Positions 10,225 through 21,904 are shown, numbered from the stretch's first letter. The stretch is DNA of 64,000 nt from Heterohyrax brucei (GCA_028571685.1 CM053156.1:88105049-88169048); one strand, 5' to 3'. Notes: generated by a model not told the origin, from the sequence alone. Numbers and translations are program-made.

Positions 10225-11575
10225 GAGGAATCAGCTTAGTGATACTCAACAAGGAGAACTTTCCTGAAGGTCATGATTTCAAACAGTGGTGACATTTTAA
10301 TGGGATTATTTTCCTCTGATATTTTCCCAGCTTCTACTTTTGAGAGAACATCTGTGCTTCCTTGTTCTTTAAGGATTTGTCTTGTTCACAGTCTAGCCTA
10401 CAGTAGAAACTTGCTTGTAGCACACCCCACCTGCCATTGAGTCCAGCCCACATTGACCGCATGTGTGTGGGGGAAGAACTGTGCTCCATGGGTTTCCAGC
10501 GGCTGACTTTCTGCAAGGACATCTCCAGGTCTTTCTTGCGAGACTCCTCTGGGTGGATGTGAGCTTCCGCTGTTTTTGTTGCAGCTGGGTGCTTAGCTTC
10601 TGGCCCCACCGAGGGGCTTCTCCCCAGCTGCTGTGGTTAGCAGCTGTCACGTCAGTTCCCAGCTCACAGAGACACAACATACAACGTGATGACATGCTGC
10701 TTGGTGCGTCACTGTCGCCATGATGGGTGCTGGATCGAATGGTTGTGATCTGTAGGATTTTCACTGGCTGATTTTTCCAAAGTGGTTTCCCAGTCCTTTT
10801 TCCTTGTTCATAGTAGGTGTGCATGAAACACTGGTTGAGCATTGAGTAGATGGTACTAGCACCCACCAGCCACTTCTTATCCCTGTCCTTGTGTACCCCT
10901 CAGGAAAACAAACTCCAGGAGACAAGTCCTAAGGCAGAAAACAAACAAACAAAAAAATGATGCCCTCAGGTTCAGTGATGACATTGTTAGAAAAATCTGG
11001 AGCAGACAGAACGCGCAATGGCTCAGAGTAGGGCTTATCAGTAATCGGTGATGCTAAAATAAACTACCACACTTGTTAATAATTGGTCTCTATTCGGTTT
11101 TTTTTTTTAATTAACTAATAACAGTTTATTCCAGGAGGATATTAGCATAGAGCAGCTGTTCTCTGACAGGCAAATATGGATTCCAATCATTTGTCTTTTA
11201 TTTTTTCTGTTTGCTTTTTCTGATACTGGGGTTGAGCTGATGGTTTCAGTTTGCTTAGGGAACTCTGTGGCCAGGAGGCTGTCGAGACTGCTTCCTTTAG
11301 TACCTGGAGACTCAGTCAACATTTGGTGGGGGTGAGGTGCTGGGAGCCAACTCTGACTGGAGAGAGACAGCTTCCAGGGGTGGATTACACACACGGTGAC
11401 CTTGTGAACAATAGAGCAAAATGCCACTGGTCCTGCATCGTCCTCACAGCTGCTGGGCCCATTGCTGTGACTGTTGTACCAAGCTATCTCACAAGGGTCT
11501 CCCTGACCCTTCTGGCCCTCTCCTTCACCAAATGCGTCCTCCTCCTGCGATTAGTCCCTCCTGATGTTGTCTGTC
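10225..11575. other. Mostly unassigned DNA apart from one RTE piece
   Basis: There is a T-run and AT-rich section at 11090-11130. Apart from the RTE-like 5' piece at 10634-10882, nothing could be named. Confidence 0.45.
10634..10882 (-). mobile_element. RTE 5'-region fragment
   Basis: Plus-strand landmarks 'gttagcagctgtcacgtcag', 'gatctgtaggattttcactgg' and 'ctgatttttccaaagtgg' match the section at 29.9 kb and 55.2 kb. In the 27-30 kb copy that section lies at the 5' side of the RTE element. It is a decayed solitary piece. Confidence 0.56.
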
Positions 11576-11579
11576 TTAG

Positions 11580-12052
11580 GCATGTAGTGCTGTTCCAATA
11601 AACATACTGTGAGTGAAGGGCTTTAAGAAACAGAAATATATTTTCTCAGTGTTTAGGAGGTTAGAAGTCCAAATTCAGGGTGCTAGCTTCAGGGGAAGGT
11701 GCTCTCTCTCTCTTCTTCAGAGGAAGATCTTGTCTTCAGTCTCCCCCTGGTCTAGTGGCTTCTCAGCGCAGGGACCCTGGGTCCAAAGGGTGTACTCTGC
11801 TCCTGGCTCTTCTTGTTTGGCGGTGTGAGAGTCTACTTTTCTCTTTTATATTTCAAAAGAGATTGACTCAAGGAACCATGGCCACATTAACGTAACTGCC
11901 TTTGATCTGGCCTCGTCATAGAGGTTAGAATTTACAACACATAAGTTAATTACATCAGATCACAAAACAGTAGTCAGCTAATACTATGAGTCATAGCCTA
12001 GCCAGGATGGCACATGTCTTCTGAGGGGATACCACTCAATCCATGACAACGT
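11580..12052 (-). mobile_element. Solo LTR, MaLR-like
   Basis: This is a fuller copy of the LTR family at 6.66 and 27.2 kb: 'gtagtgctgttccaataaac', 'cagaaatatattttctcagtg', 'ggtccaaagggtgtactctg', 'cttttatatttcaaaagag' and the end 'ccactcaatccatgac' occur in order. No internal retroviral sequence is next to it. The divergence suggests an old placental-age insertion. Confidence 0.72.
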
Positions 12053-12059
12053 GTCCCAT

Positions 12060-13000
12060 TGTAAGCAAGGTAGACAGTGTTCTGTTCTAACCCAAAAGTT
12101 TTTCATTGGCCAGTGTTGGGACGTAACCAGCCGAAGAGGAAATGGAAAGGTGTGCTAGGCTTGAGGGAGGGACATGCACAATGGCCAGGTGATGTGGGGT
12201 GTTCCCGGGAGTGGGGTGGCCAGTGGCTGGAGTTCAGAGAGGGTGGGGACTGTGCTGTGAATGGGGATGGAGTGGAACCAGAGTGGGGCCCACTCTTTGT
12301 TGCTTGAGGTTGTGACTAGAGTGGGGTGCGCAGGGCCCTTGGGTGCAGACTGGAAGCCAGAGCTCTTTTTCAGAGTGTGGAGGGCTTGGTTTTTATACCT
12401 GTTCCCCCTTCCTCCCTGCATGCCTCTGTAGGGTGCTCTTCGATGAGGGACCCTAGGTACAGAGAGGCAGTGATGAGATCTGCCTGGATCTCCCAGGGAG
12501 TGGGTGGCAGGGCTGGGACCAGCTTAGGGCTCCCAATTCTCTGACAGTGCTCTTCCCCCACAGAAGGAATGGCAGTCAGGCTTCACATCATGGTTCAGGA
12601 CAAGCAGCTTGCACCACCCTGGGAGTGGCTTGGGGACTGTCCCTACATGAGGGCTGGGAGCCTGTTGGGGAACACACCTTGCACTAGTTGCGTGTCTGTC
12701 TCTCTCTTTGATTCAAGCATTTCTGTGGCCCTTGTGAGATTGTCATGTCCTCCCCCAAGGATGTCTAAGAGTCTGCAGTGCCTTCCTACTCTCCCCCCTT
12801 TTCAGTGTCCATGACCCCTTCTTATCTCTCCCTCAGTGCCTGACCTGGGGCCCTGCCTGTGGTGGTGGTCCAGCCACTGGCCTCAGGGCCTGGGGGGTGC
12901 CAGAGAGGGCAGGGTGGTGGGGTTGAGCACCCGCACCTGAGCTTGAAGGGTCAGGGCACATGGAACACCTCCATCACCAGCTGGGCACTAAAGCTGGAGG
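12060..13000. other. Unassigned DNA
   Basis: G-rich on the plus strand at 12120-12330 and around 12870-12930. There is no convincing gene or repeat family. Confidence 0.45.
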
Positions 13001-13003
13001 GTA

Positions 13004-13080
13004 AAAGTCCTGGTGGTTCAGCGGTTAAGTGCTTGGCCACTAACTGAAACGTTGGTGATTTGAACCATGGCTTTGAACCA
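13004..13080 (+). repeat. AfroSINE head fragment
   Basis: 'agtcctggtggttcagcggt' leads to 'taagtgcttggccactaac' and 'ttggtgatttgaacc' (A-box to B-box). The tail is missing. Confidence 0.52.
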
Positions 13081-13489
13081 GTTCTTCATGGTTCAGTTGT
13101 GGTCGAAGAAGTGGAATCAGAACAGATCTGTATTCCTTAAATCTGGGTGAACTAGAATGATAACTGGAACAGGAAAAATCACAGGTTGAAGCCTTACTAG
13201 AAACCTAATGACCTTCTCTGAAGACCAGGGCAGTATATGTGTTGCATAGCAACCCAATCTCTTTCCTGTGTTTGCAGAGGTAGAAATAGCGGTACCCTGC
13301 TTGAAGATCAAAGATGGGACCTCACTGCCTGCTGCTTTCAATGTATGTTTCTCTCCAAAGTCCTGTCAGTAATCCAGTCTCACCAATCAGGCTCCTGAAA
13401 GGACTTCAACCTGTAATTTTTTTCCTTCTGGTTATTGTTCCAGGTCACCCAAATTGTTAAAATTCAAGTCTATTCTATTTTTGCTTAGT

Positions 13490-13667
13490 CAGCTGTAGCT
13501 GAACTGGGAGGAAGTGGTTTGAACCCACCCAGAAGTTCCACAGGAGAAAGACCTAATGAACTGGTTCTGAAGGATTACAGCCTAGAAAGCCCTTAGGGAC
13601 AGTTCTGTGCTGTTAATGTAGGGTCTATGTTAGTTGGAACCAACTCAGTGGTACCCAGCAATATGCT
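13490..13667 (+). repeat. AfroSINE, long form, diverged
   Basis: The parts in order are 'gtggtttgaacccaccc', the long-form segment 'ggagaaagacctaatg...ggattacagcc', and a worn tail 'ttggaaccaactcagtgg'. Confidence 0.62.
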
Positions 13668-13669
13668 AG

Positions 13670-14510
13670 AGGTGAAGGTGGGGAAGCCTACAGATGGGAG
13701 CAGGGTGGCCTCTTACAGAGTCCCCTGGGATTTTAAGTTTGTGTCTTCTCCTTCACTTCCCTCTTCCATTCCCACCCTCCTTCTCCTCTCCACCTTTCTC
13801 CCCTCCCCCTTCCCTCCACAGAAGAAGAGCTGGCATCTGGGGAAGATACAGCCTCTGAAGCTGAGTAGGTCTTCGAAGGTCACCTTCACCATCTGCCTTT
13901 CCGGCAGTAGCCTTCATTGAAAGTTATTGCGCTTATTTTTGTCAAAAATTGCAGAGGGGCTGAGTCATGAAGTCAGTGTGGATTGCTGTAACATCCCCCA
14001 CACAGACAGGGAGCCAGATCAGCCTGCATCCTGCAGAGAGCTGGGGTCAGGAGGGCATAGGACTAGCCATCTGGTCAGGACAGTAGGACTTGAACCCCAA
14101 CTCTGTACCTGGGGCACCTGTGAAATGGGACACTGAGGGGGTCTGACCTCTGAGGAGGGTGTGGGGTTGAGGCGCTGAAGGCCATTTGTAGGCTTCTGAT
14201 CTTTAATCTGTGAGTAATAGGAAGCCACTGAAGAGTTCTTAGTCAAGGGTGATCAGATCTGGGACTGAGGAAGACCGTTCTGCTGCTACCTCGGGAAAAG
14301 TGATTGGAGAAGGAGGTCTTTACCCAAGAAAGAGGAGATGGACCAAAAGGCAGGGGAAACAACAGTGGGAAGTAGATAGAAGTGCTGGTATACGGGAGGT
14401 GGAATGAACAAGGCTTGCTTTGGGTGGAGGGGTAGGTAGTGGACCTGGGGAAGAATCCAGGTATCTGTAATCCATACTGAAGTCGTTGACTTTCATCAAC
14501 AAGTGCTTTA
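13670..14510. other. Unassigned DNA with a pyrimidine tract
   Basis: A plus-strand pyrimidine-rich tract lies at 13745-13820 and ends in an 'acag' that could look like a splice acceptor. The following frame is short and unrecognised, so I do not call an exon. Confidence 0.4.
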
Positions 14511-14514
14511 GGTC

Positions 14515-15665
14515 CTCTCTTTTTAAAAGATATTTTATTGTGATTTAAGTGGAAGCTTATAATCCAAGTCTGTTTGCCACATAAAACCCCCATACTCATA
14601 ATGCTATGCAACCCTAGCTGTTCTCCTGACCATGTGATAGCACACTTCTCTCCACCCTGTACTTCCTGTGTCCACTTAGCCAACTCCTGTCCCCCTCCAC
14701 CCTCTCATCTTGCCTCTGGACAGGAGCTGCCCACATAGCCTCATGTATATATTTAAGCCAAGAAGCACAATCTTAGCCAGCACCACTCTATGTCTTAAAG
14801 TCCAATCCAGTCTTTGTCTGAAGGTTTGGCTTTGGTCCTGGTTTCAGCTCTGGGCTAACAGAGAGTTCAGAGGTCATGTCCTCAGGGGATCTTCCAGTCT
14901 GTTAGACTATCAAGTCTGGTCTTTTACGGGTGGCAGTTCTCTATACTGATTTCTCTCCTGCTATTTCAGGGACTCCACGTTGTGTTCCCTGTCGGGCAGT
15001 CATTGGTGGTGACCAGGCAACATCTGGTTCTTCTGGTCTCGTGCTGATGATGTCTGTGGATCATATGTTCTCTTCTGTCTGTTAGGCTTATATTTTCCTC
15101 ATGTCTTTGATGTTCTTCACCCTCCTCTGCTCCAGGTAGATTCGGACCAATTGATGCTACTTAGATGGCCACTTGCTAGCTTTGAAGACCCCAGATGCCA
15201 CTCACTAAAGTGGGATGCAGAACATTTTCTTAAAAAAAATCTTTGTGATGCCAATTGACCTAGATGTTCCCCAGAAGCTATGGTCCCCAGACCCTTATTC
15301 CTACTACTCTGCCCTTCAGAATGTCAGGTTGTATTTAGGAAACCTGTTAGCTTTTGGTGTAGTTCAGTTGTGCTAATCACCCTTTTATTGTGTGCTGTCA
15401 CTCCATTCACCTAACCCAATTTCTACCTACCATCGAACTGATGAATACCCCTGTTTCCCTTCCCACCTTTGGAATCCTCAAAAATTATTCTCTTCTGTGC
15501 TCTAACTTTTTTCTTAACTCTGCATGGTAGTGGTGCAGCTAATTTCCCTCAGCAGAATGTCTTCAGCTGACTCCATGTTATGTTTCGTAAGATCATTGTT
15601 GTTCTTTATCATTGTGTGGTATTCTATTGTGTGAATATATCAGAGTTTGTATGTCCATTCATGCT
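14515..15665 (-). mobile_element. L1 3' UTR plus the end of ORF2, 5'-truncated
   Basis: The whole 3' UTR aligns by eye, block for block, with 57.44-58.6 kb: 'ttttattgtgatttaagtgg', 'tatatttaagccaagaagca', 'gatgccactcactaaagtgg', 'ctactactctgccc'. Beyond it, 15540-15660 matches the sequence where the large L1 copy enters ORF2. It stops abruptly against an RTE fragment. Confidence 0.88.
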
Positions 15666-16216
15666 TCAAGAGATCAAATGACTCATCGTGTTGGGCAAAT
15701 CTGCTGCCAAAGACCTTTTTAAGGTGTTAAAAAGCCAAGATGTTACCTTAAAGCATGAGACGTGCCTGGCCCAAGCCATGATGTCTTAAGTTGCCTTATA
15801 TGCTTGCAAAAGCTGGACAGTGATACGGCAGAATGAAGGATCGATACCTTTGAATTGTGCTGTTGATGGAGAATATTGACTATACCATGGACTACCAAAG
15901 AATGAACTAATCTATCTTGGAAGAAGTACAATCAGAATGCCCCTTGAAAGCAAGGATAGTGAGATGACGTCTCATATACTTTGGACGTGTTATCAAAGGG
16001 ACCCAGTCCCTGGAAGAGGACACTGTGCTTGGTGAAGCAGAGGGTCAGCAAAGAGAGGAAGACCCTTAATGAGTTGTTCTGACGCGGTGGCTACAGCAGT
16101 GGGCTCCAGCACAACCATTGTGAAAATGGCCCAGGACTGAGGAGTATTTTGTTTAGTTATATGTAGGGTTGCTAAGAGATGGAACCGATTTGGTGGCACC
16201 TGACAACAGCAGCAAA
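15666..16216 (+). mobile_element. RTE (BovB-like) LINE, 3' 550 bp
   Basis: Blocks run in the same order as in the 30.1-30.8 kb copy: 'ggcaaatctgctgccaaaga', 'ctttgaattgtgctgttgatg', 'tcttggaagaagtacaatc', 'ccagtccctggaagagg'. The 3' end reads 'gggttgctaagagatggaac', 'cgatttggtggcacctgac' and 'aacagcagc'. This terminal 40 bp is the part shared with the AfroSINE tail. Confidence 0.92.
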
Positions 16217-16284
16217 CTGGTGTGTGATTTGTGTAACTGGACATGGAAGACAGGGAGAATCAGCATTAGGAGAGTTGTTTTACC

Positions 16285-16402
16285 CACTACCATTGTGTCG
16301 ATTTGGACTCGACAACCCTATAGGGCAGAGCCAAACTTCCAGGGGGTGCCTGGTGGATTTGAACTGTTGATCTCAACCACGACCCCACCAGGGTTTCCAC
16401 TG
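16285..16402 (-). repeat. AfroSINE, short form, minus strand
   Basis: Plus-strand order is 'gatttggactcgacaacccta', 'gggggtgcctggtggatttg', 'caccagggtttcc'. The tRNA-like head is shortened, so the copy is internally deleted as well as short-form. Confidence 0.78.
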
Positions 16403-16649
16403 GGGAAGAGGAGGAGGGATTTTGGCCTTCGAGACAGCCCAGAGGAGACGCCTTGTAGGTTTTGGATTAAGGCACTTGATAAGCTGGATGCATGTTCCAG
16501 AATAGAGATAAATCACGTCGAGTAGCAAATTGGAAGCTCCGTGCTTTTCTTCATGCCTTCATGCAGCCATCCATCCATGTCTCTCTCTGTCCATGCACTC
16601 TCGCCTACCCATCTCTCCGTTCCTCCCTCCTTCTACCCATCTGCTTAGC

Positions 16650-16732
16650 TATCTGGGCGTCCATCCATCCATCCGTCCATCCGTCCATCCATCCATCCGT
16701 CCATCCATTCATTCATCCATCCATCCAATTCA
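16650..16732. repeat. (CCAT)n microsatellite
   Basis: Long runs of 'ccat' with 'ccgt' and 'catt' variants. It accounts for the histidine-, proline- and serine-rich frames in the region. Confidence 0.95.
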
Positions 16733-16734
16733 GG

Positions 16735-17620
16735 GCTTTCCTCCATCCCTTCTGTAGTTTTGCTGACAAGTTAGAGTCTTACTCTGCTTGACTGCCCCAC
16801 ATCACAGGGAGGACCCCACCTCTCAAGGTCCTGCTTGGAGCTTCCCAACTCCTCTGACCACTTCAGAACACTGCAGTCTTCTGGGGATGGTGTGTCTCTC
16901 CATTTCCTCCCCAAGATTTATTTACGCTCACCACTTGCCAGGCGAGAGGTACTCAGGAGTTCAAGCAGCGTGTGTCCCCTGACAGGGCTGCCTCAGAGTC
17001 TGGGAAGAATGGGACCAGTCACTGTGGTGGAGGCACCCCAGCTCAGCTGCAGCTTCCCTTCCCTGAGCTCCTGGCAAAGGCGGCTTTGTGCTCCTTGGGA
17101 CAAGGCCTGCCATTGAGGCAGGCTGGGGACAGTGGGGGAGCAAATGGCAGCTAGAAACGAGAATTGGGCATCTCACAGAAAGCCAGCCTGCGCCGAGGGT
17201 GCACAGACGAGCTCTGAGAAAGGCCGTCAATGGGCCTTTTGCTCCCAGCGTGGCCCTGAGCGTGGCCCTGAGGACACAGCCTCCAGCATCCGGGGAGAAA
17301 GAAGAGCCTCTTCTCCTGGAGTCATCTGACAAAATGCACGAAAACAGGGTGTGAGAGATGCTCTCTTCCTCTTCACCTGGCATGTCCTTGGCCTCCAAAC
17401 CTGCCTGCAGGTGAAGAAGCATCTTTTAGTCACCATCCCCCCCCGCGGAACCAGTTGCCCCTGGCTGCCCCCAACCTGGGCTGCCCATGTTCCTCAGAGC
17501 AGAACTGGGCCCCATGGCTTTCGGGACCCCGGAAACTGGCTTCACAACACTGCTGACTGGGCCAGGGACTTTACCCAGCGTCACCAGTTTCTGTGTGCAC
17601 TCTCCTCTTTTGTGTATATT
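16735..17620. other. Unassigned DNA
   Basis: Moderately GC-rich with overlapping frames on both strands up to 153 codons. None resembles a known protein and none is flanked by a convincing pair of splice sites. Confidence 0.42.
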
Positions 17621-17624
17621 GTCC

Positions 17625-17823
17625 TTAGCTGCCATCGAGTTGATTTCAACTCCTGGTGTCCTGTATGACAGAGTGGAGCTGCCCCTCCTGTAGGGCTTCC
17701 TAGACTGTAACCCTTCAAGGGGATGGGTTGGCATGTCCCTCTCCCATGGAGCCTCAGGACGAGTTCAAACCACCAACCTTTTGGTCTGTAATGAAGCGCT
17801 TAAGCACTGCACCAGCAGGGACC
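17625..17823 (-). repeat. AfroSINE, long form, minus strand
   Basis: Plus-strand order is 'gctgccatcgagttgatttc', 'gacagagtggagctgcccc', the long-form segment including 'gactgtaacccttc', then 'gttcaaaccaccaacctttt' and the head 'gcactgcaccagcaggg'. Confidence 0.76.
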
Positions 17824-17837
17824 CTTTTTGCTGTGTA

Positions 17838-18045
17838 CAAGCCCATTGTCTCTGAGTCAGCTCTGACTCATAGTGACCCGATAGGACAGAGTAGAACTGC
17901 TCCATAGAGTTTCTAAGAGGCGCTGGTGAATTCAAACGGCAGAACCTCTTGGTGGGCTGCTGCGCTCCTAACCACTGACGTTGTTGTGAGCTCCTGCTGA
18001 GTCAGCTCTGACTCATGGTGACCTTGTCAAAGGGACCGTTGCCCG
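17838..18045 (-). repeat. AfroSINE short form, minus strand, plus a trailing tail fragment
   Basis: 17838-17984 is a clear short-form copy: 'gactcatagtgacccgatag', 'gtttctaagaggcgctgg', 'cctaaccactgac'. 17985-18045 repeats the tail motif ('gctgagtcagctctgactca') and may belong to a second broken copy. Confidence 0.78.
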
Positions 18046-18246
18046 CTCGGCCTCATCTTCATGGTGACTGGTTTGCCTGAGTCTCTCACGTGTCTAGACT
18101 CCTGTGACCGTGGCCGCAATCCACCAGACTTGATTTTTAAATAAAAGGCACTCAGTCTTTCTAACCTTCAGAGATGGCCCTGGCAGTGTGATTAGCAGTG
18201 GCAGCAGGAGGCAGGCCCGGACCCACCTTGCCTTTTTTCTCTATTG

Positions 18247-18400
18247 TACCCTGGTGGCACAGGGTTTAAGGACTTGGCTTCTGTCCAAATGGCTGGCAGT
18301 TCAAATCCACCAGATGCTCCTTGGGAACTCTATGGGGCAATTGTACTTAGTCCTTTAGGGTCGCTGTGAGTTGGAAGGGACTTGACGGCAGTAGGTTGTC
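18247..18400 (+). repeat. AfroSINE, short form
   Basis: The head 'accctggtggcacagggttt', B-box 'ggcagttcaaatccacc', the short-form junction 'gctccttgggaactc', and the tail 'gggtcgctgtgagttgg' + 'gacttgacggcagtagg' are all readable. Confidence 0.9.
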
Positions 18401-19130
18401 CGCTGTGCTCCAGAGTACTGGAGACCTCTTCCAGACCTCCAGACTCTGCCTCCTTGGCTCTTGCCTGGAAGCCACTGACCCCCCAAGTTATGGGGAAGTC
18501 CCGGGGTGCCTGCTGAGGTTCTGCTCTGCCATCCCCCTCTTGCTGTGATTGGCCCTTCCGTCACTCCTGGGGCAGACAGCATTTCCTGTCTGTCACTAGC
18601 CCCTCCACCTTGCCAGCGCCTGGCCCCTCACTGGCATCTCCATCTTCTCCCCTTCCTCCTCCTGCAGATGCACACCCTCTCAGGGGTCCCTCACCTTTGC
18701 AGAAATAACCTGTGTGCTTGACTAGAGTCCCAGCATCCTGGGGTCTGGACCCTGGCAGCTTGCCCCTAGACCTGACCTACCAGATGGTAGTCACATATTA
18801 CAGGCAGCCCGGTTCAAGTTTCTTGCTCTGGCAGGGAATTTATCAGTGCAAGTCACAAATACATGACAACACAGTGCTTCTTGGGCTTCAGCTAGGGTGG
18901 CCTCCAAGTGGTTTGACCCTGCCACCAGGACCTCTGCTCTTTGTCTCTCTTCTGCTTTTCTTTCTACCCCTCGGTTTAACACGGTGAGTGAACTTATTCC
19001 CCATGTGAGGTCCCCTTGGCAATATGGCCTAGAGCATGTCATTAGTTAGAAACTTTAGCAGAAAGGTTTCTGAGGTGTCTGGGGCACTGATATTCCACAG
19101 AAAATGGGCTAGGGAGACAGTGTGGAGGGT
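18401..19130. other. Unassigned DNA
   Basis: C-rich at 18590-18670. No gene or named repeat is recognised. Confidence 0.42.
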
Positions 19131-19134
19131 TGTG

Positions 19135-19893
19135 TGGGGGTTTCTTTTATTTTTTGTTTATTGTGATTGAGCGTAAGTGTACAATCTGGTATAAATCTGC
19201 ATACCTGCCTATATGCAGCTTCTGCTGCTCTCCCTGCCTGGTGATAGCACTTCTCCTATTCAAGCTATACATGTCATATCCTCCTAACAATCTCCTGTTC
19301 CCTCCTCTCCACCATCTTTGCATCCTCCAGTAAGAGGCCAGCAGGACGACATCCTATAGATGCACAGAACCATAAAGTGCATACATGATATTGTCACTCT
19401 GTGTCGCCAAGTCCAATCCATTCGTGTCCAAAGAGTTGGCCTGAATAATGAATTATGGACAGGGGCAGCATCAGGACCAGGGGCCATGCTGCCAGGGGAA
19501 TCCTGAGGCTCCTGGACCATCAGTTGTGGTCTTTTAGTGGGGTTCTCAGGGTATACCCCTTTTTATTTTTGTGTTGCCAGTGAGACTCAACTTTGTCACC
19601 CCTGTCACAGCTATCCTTAGTGGTGGCCGGGCACCATCTGGTTCCTCTTGTCACATGTCAATGTAGTCACCCACTCATGTGGATCTCTCTGTCTTCTGGG
19701 TTCTCTGTCCCCCAAGTCATTGTGGTCCTTGGTGATCGTCTGTTCCTGCTGAGTTGGGACAATTTGATGTACCTCGGATGTCAGCTTACTAGCTTTTAAG
19801 ACCTCAGACGCCACTCACTGACATGGGGTGCAGAGAGCTCTCTTAGCATTCCACTAGCTGTGCCAGTCGGCCTCAGTGTCCCCTGAGAGCATG
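19135..19893 (-). mobile_element. L1 3'-UTR fragment
   Basis: The 3' end is marked by the T-run and 'attgtgattgagcgtaagtg'. It runs through 'cctcggatgtcagcttac' and 'agacgccactcactgac' to the usual 5' landmarks of the 3' UTR near 19890. Another L1 end of the same orientation follows directly. Confidence 0.82.
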
Positions 19894-19899
19894 GCCCTG

Positions 19900-20245
19900 T
19901 GGGGGGGGTTCTTTAATTGTGCTTTAGGTGAAAGTTTACAGAGAAAATGTTTCTCATTCAACAACTGACACACACATTGTTTTCTCACCTTGGTTGCTGT
20001 GCTTGCCATGTGTCAGCACTCTCCTCCTCCACACCCTGGCCCCCGTCTGTTCTTCCTGCCCTCTTCTTGTTGCTTGTGGGCAGACATTGCCCTCTGAGTC
20101 CGGCCTATGTGACTGAACTGAGAAGTGCATACTTCGCCTGTGCTGGGTTGGCCTTATAGACCCCTCTGGTCTCTGGCTGTCCTTCCTTGTGGTCAGTTCT
20201 CTGGCTGGTTGTCTCTGCCAGGCAGCTCCTGGCAGCTGCCTCATT
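19900..20245 (-). mobile_element. Second L1-type 3' end, same orientation
   Basis: The plus strand shows 'tttaattgtgctttaggtga' and 'aagtttacagagaaaatg', the L1 terminal motif, followed by a 3' UTR different in detail from the copy beside it. I read it as another subfamily. Confidence 0.62.
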
Positions 20246-20994
20246 ATGACCTGGTAGTTAGCCGTCTCTGCAAAAAGTGAGTGCCCAGCAGTGCCGTTGA
20301 GTGGCCTGGCATGGATGCTGAATCACCTTGCCTGTGTCCAGCCCTGGCTACTCAGTGAACAGAAGTGACCGTGGAGGATTCTGATGGCCGCTGGGTTACA
20401 TGCCTGCCCTTGTGCCAGAGTTGGTCAATTCCATTCAGACTCTGGAGCAGAGCACAGAGCAGGGGTGGTCCCCACAAGGAAGATGGGGTACTGCTGGATG
20501 TGGGTGAGTGGGGACAAGGCAGGCACGCCCCAGGGACGGGCATCGTGGCTGTTCATGGTGGGCGAGCTTCCGAGGCTGATGCTCATGGCCTTTCTTCCCA
20601 AGTGGGTCCCTGGGCTGAGCGAACTGCAGCGTGCAGAGTGCCAGCTCCCTGCATTTCATAAGGCATCCCTGCCCTGGATTCTAGGGTGTAACACCCTACC
20701 CCTCGAACCACCCCTTCTCCTTCTCCCACTCTCAAAGCTTTGGGGGTTTCGCCCCAGTGCCTTAGCCACCCGCGCTTCTGCGACACAGACACCACAAGTG
20801 GGGGGCTTGGAGAACAGGAAGTGATCTTCTTACAGCTTTGGAGCCTGGAAGGCCAAGTCAGAGTCTTGGCTGTGTTGACTCCTTTCCTTGTAGGTGGTCC
20901 TGGGCATTCTTTCTCACTGCAGCGGTGTCCTTTGTCCCCACAGTTTGTGTCTGCAGTCTCTTCTGCTCTTTTTCACAACTGGAAAGTGATTCAA

Positions 20995-21140
20995 TTCAGA
21001 ACCCACCCTATTCAGGTGTGACCTCACTGACATAACAAGCCAGCTAGCCAAGTCCCGTCGACATAACAAAGACAACCTATTCCCAAGCGGGATCCTGGTT
21101 ACAAACCAGTTGCCATTGACTGGTGGTGACGACGTGTGTG
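20995..21140 (-). mobile_element. MaLR-like LTR fragment
   Basis: Blocks 'tgacataacaaagacaac' and 'ctattcccaagcgggatcc' match the middle of the LTR family at 6.9 and 35.8 kb. Only this part is present and it is heavily decayed. Confidence 0.42.
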
Positions 21141-21144
21141 TCAG

Positions 21145-21570
21145 AGCAGGACCGTGCTCCAGAGGGCTGCCAGTGTCTGACATTTCAGGAGTAGATCTGC
21201 AGGCTTTTTCTCCCTGCCTCCTCTGAGCGCAGACGAGCGTCGTGTTAATGTTTGCACCACTTCAGGACTCCCTTGACTCCTGCCCCAGCTGTGGTGTTGT
21301 AGGTGCCCTCGCATCTGACCGACAGCTGCCCGTGTGGAGTACAGCTGCCCCGCAGGGTTTCTTGGCTGTGATCTGTGCAAAGCCAGTGGCCGGGTTCCCC
21401 TCCCTTGCATGTGAATGGCTGGCCTCTCTGCGGGCAGTTGAGTCCCCTACTGTTTTGACCTCAGTGCTTCTAGCCGCAGTTACCAACACCTGTTGTGAAC
21501 TCCGTCCGGCTCCCGCTGTGCTCGCCAGCACCTGTGTTCCCCAGCACCTGGGACAGCGACCGGCTATTCT
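21145..21570. other. Unassigned DNA
   Basis: Frames of 113 codons (plus) and 146 codons (minus) overlap here. Neither shows a recognisable domain. Confidence 0.4.
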
Positions 21571-21574
21571 GAAA

Positions 21575-21745
21575 CTGGAATAGCTGTGTTGCCTTGGGCC
21601 AGCTGCTTGACCTCTGGCCTCAGCTCCCTTATTGGTTGTTGCTCCTGCTTCTCCTCGTACAGGTTTTGTGCTAATGAAGTGAGACAGTCTTCGGAAAAGC
21701 ACTTAGGGCTTGGCCTTTAGGAAGGGCTGAATAAATTGGTCCAGT
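21575..21745 (+). repeat. MIR SINE
   Basis: 'tgccttgggccagctgcttg' and 'ctggcctcagctcccttat' follow the MIR core ('ccttgggcaagttacttaacctct'). The trailing 'gggctgaataaattgg' fits the MIR tail. Confidence 0.62.
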
Positions 21746-21789
21746 AAGTAGCTATCACAGCTGGCACTGCCATGTGCCAGGAACACAGT

Positions 21790-21903
21790 GCCAGCGCTTA
21801 AAGCTGGCTTTATCACTTACCAGCTGGGTGACCTTGGGCATGTTTGTTAATTCCTCTGTGCCTCGACTTTCTCACCTGTGAAGTAACAGTGGCTGTAGTA
21901 CCA
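21790..21903 (+). repeat. MIR SINE
   Basis: 'tatcacttaccagctgggtg', 'accttgggcatgtttgttaa', and 'ctgtgcctcgactttctcac' track the MIR core closely. It lies directly behind another MIR of the same strand. Confidence 0.8.
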
Positions 21904-21904
21904 A

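Noticed and set aside
13820-13918. Possible exon after a pyrimidine tract and 'acag'
   Set aside because: The frame is short and unrecognised and no convincing donor follows.
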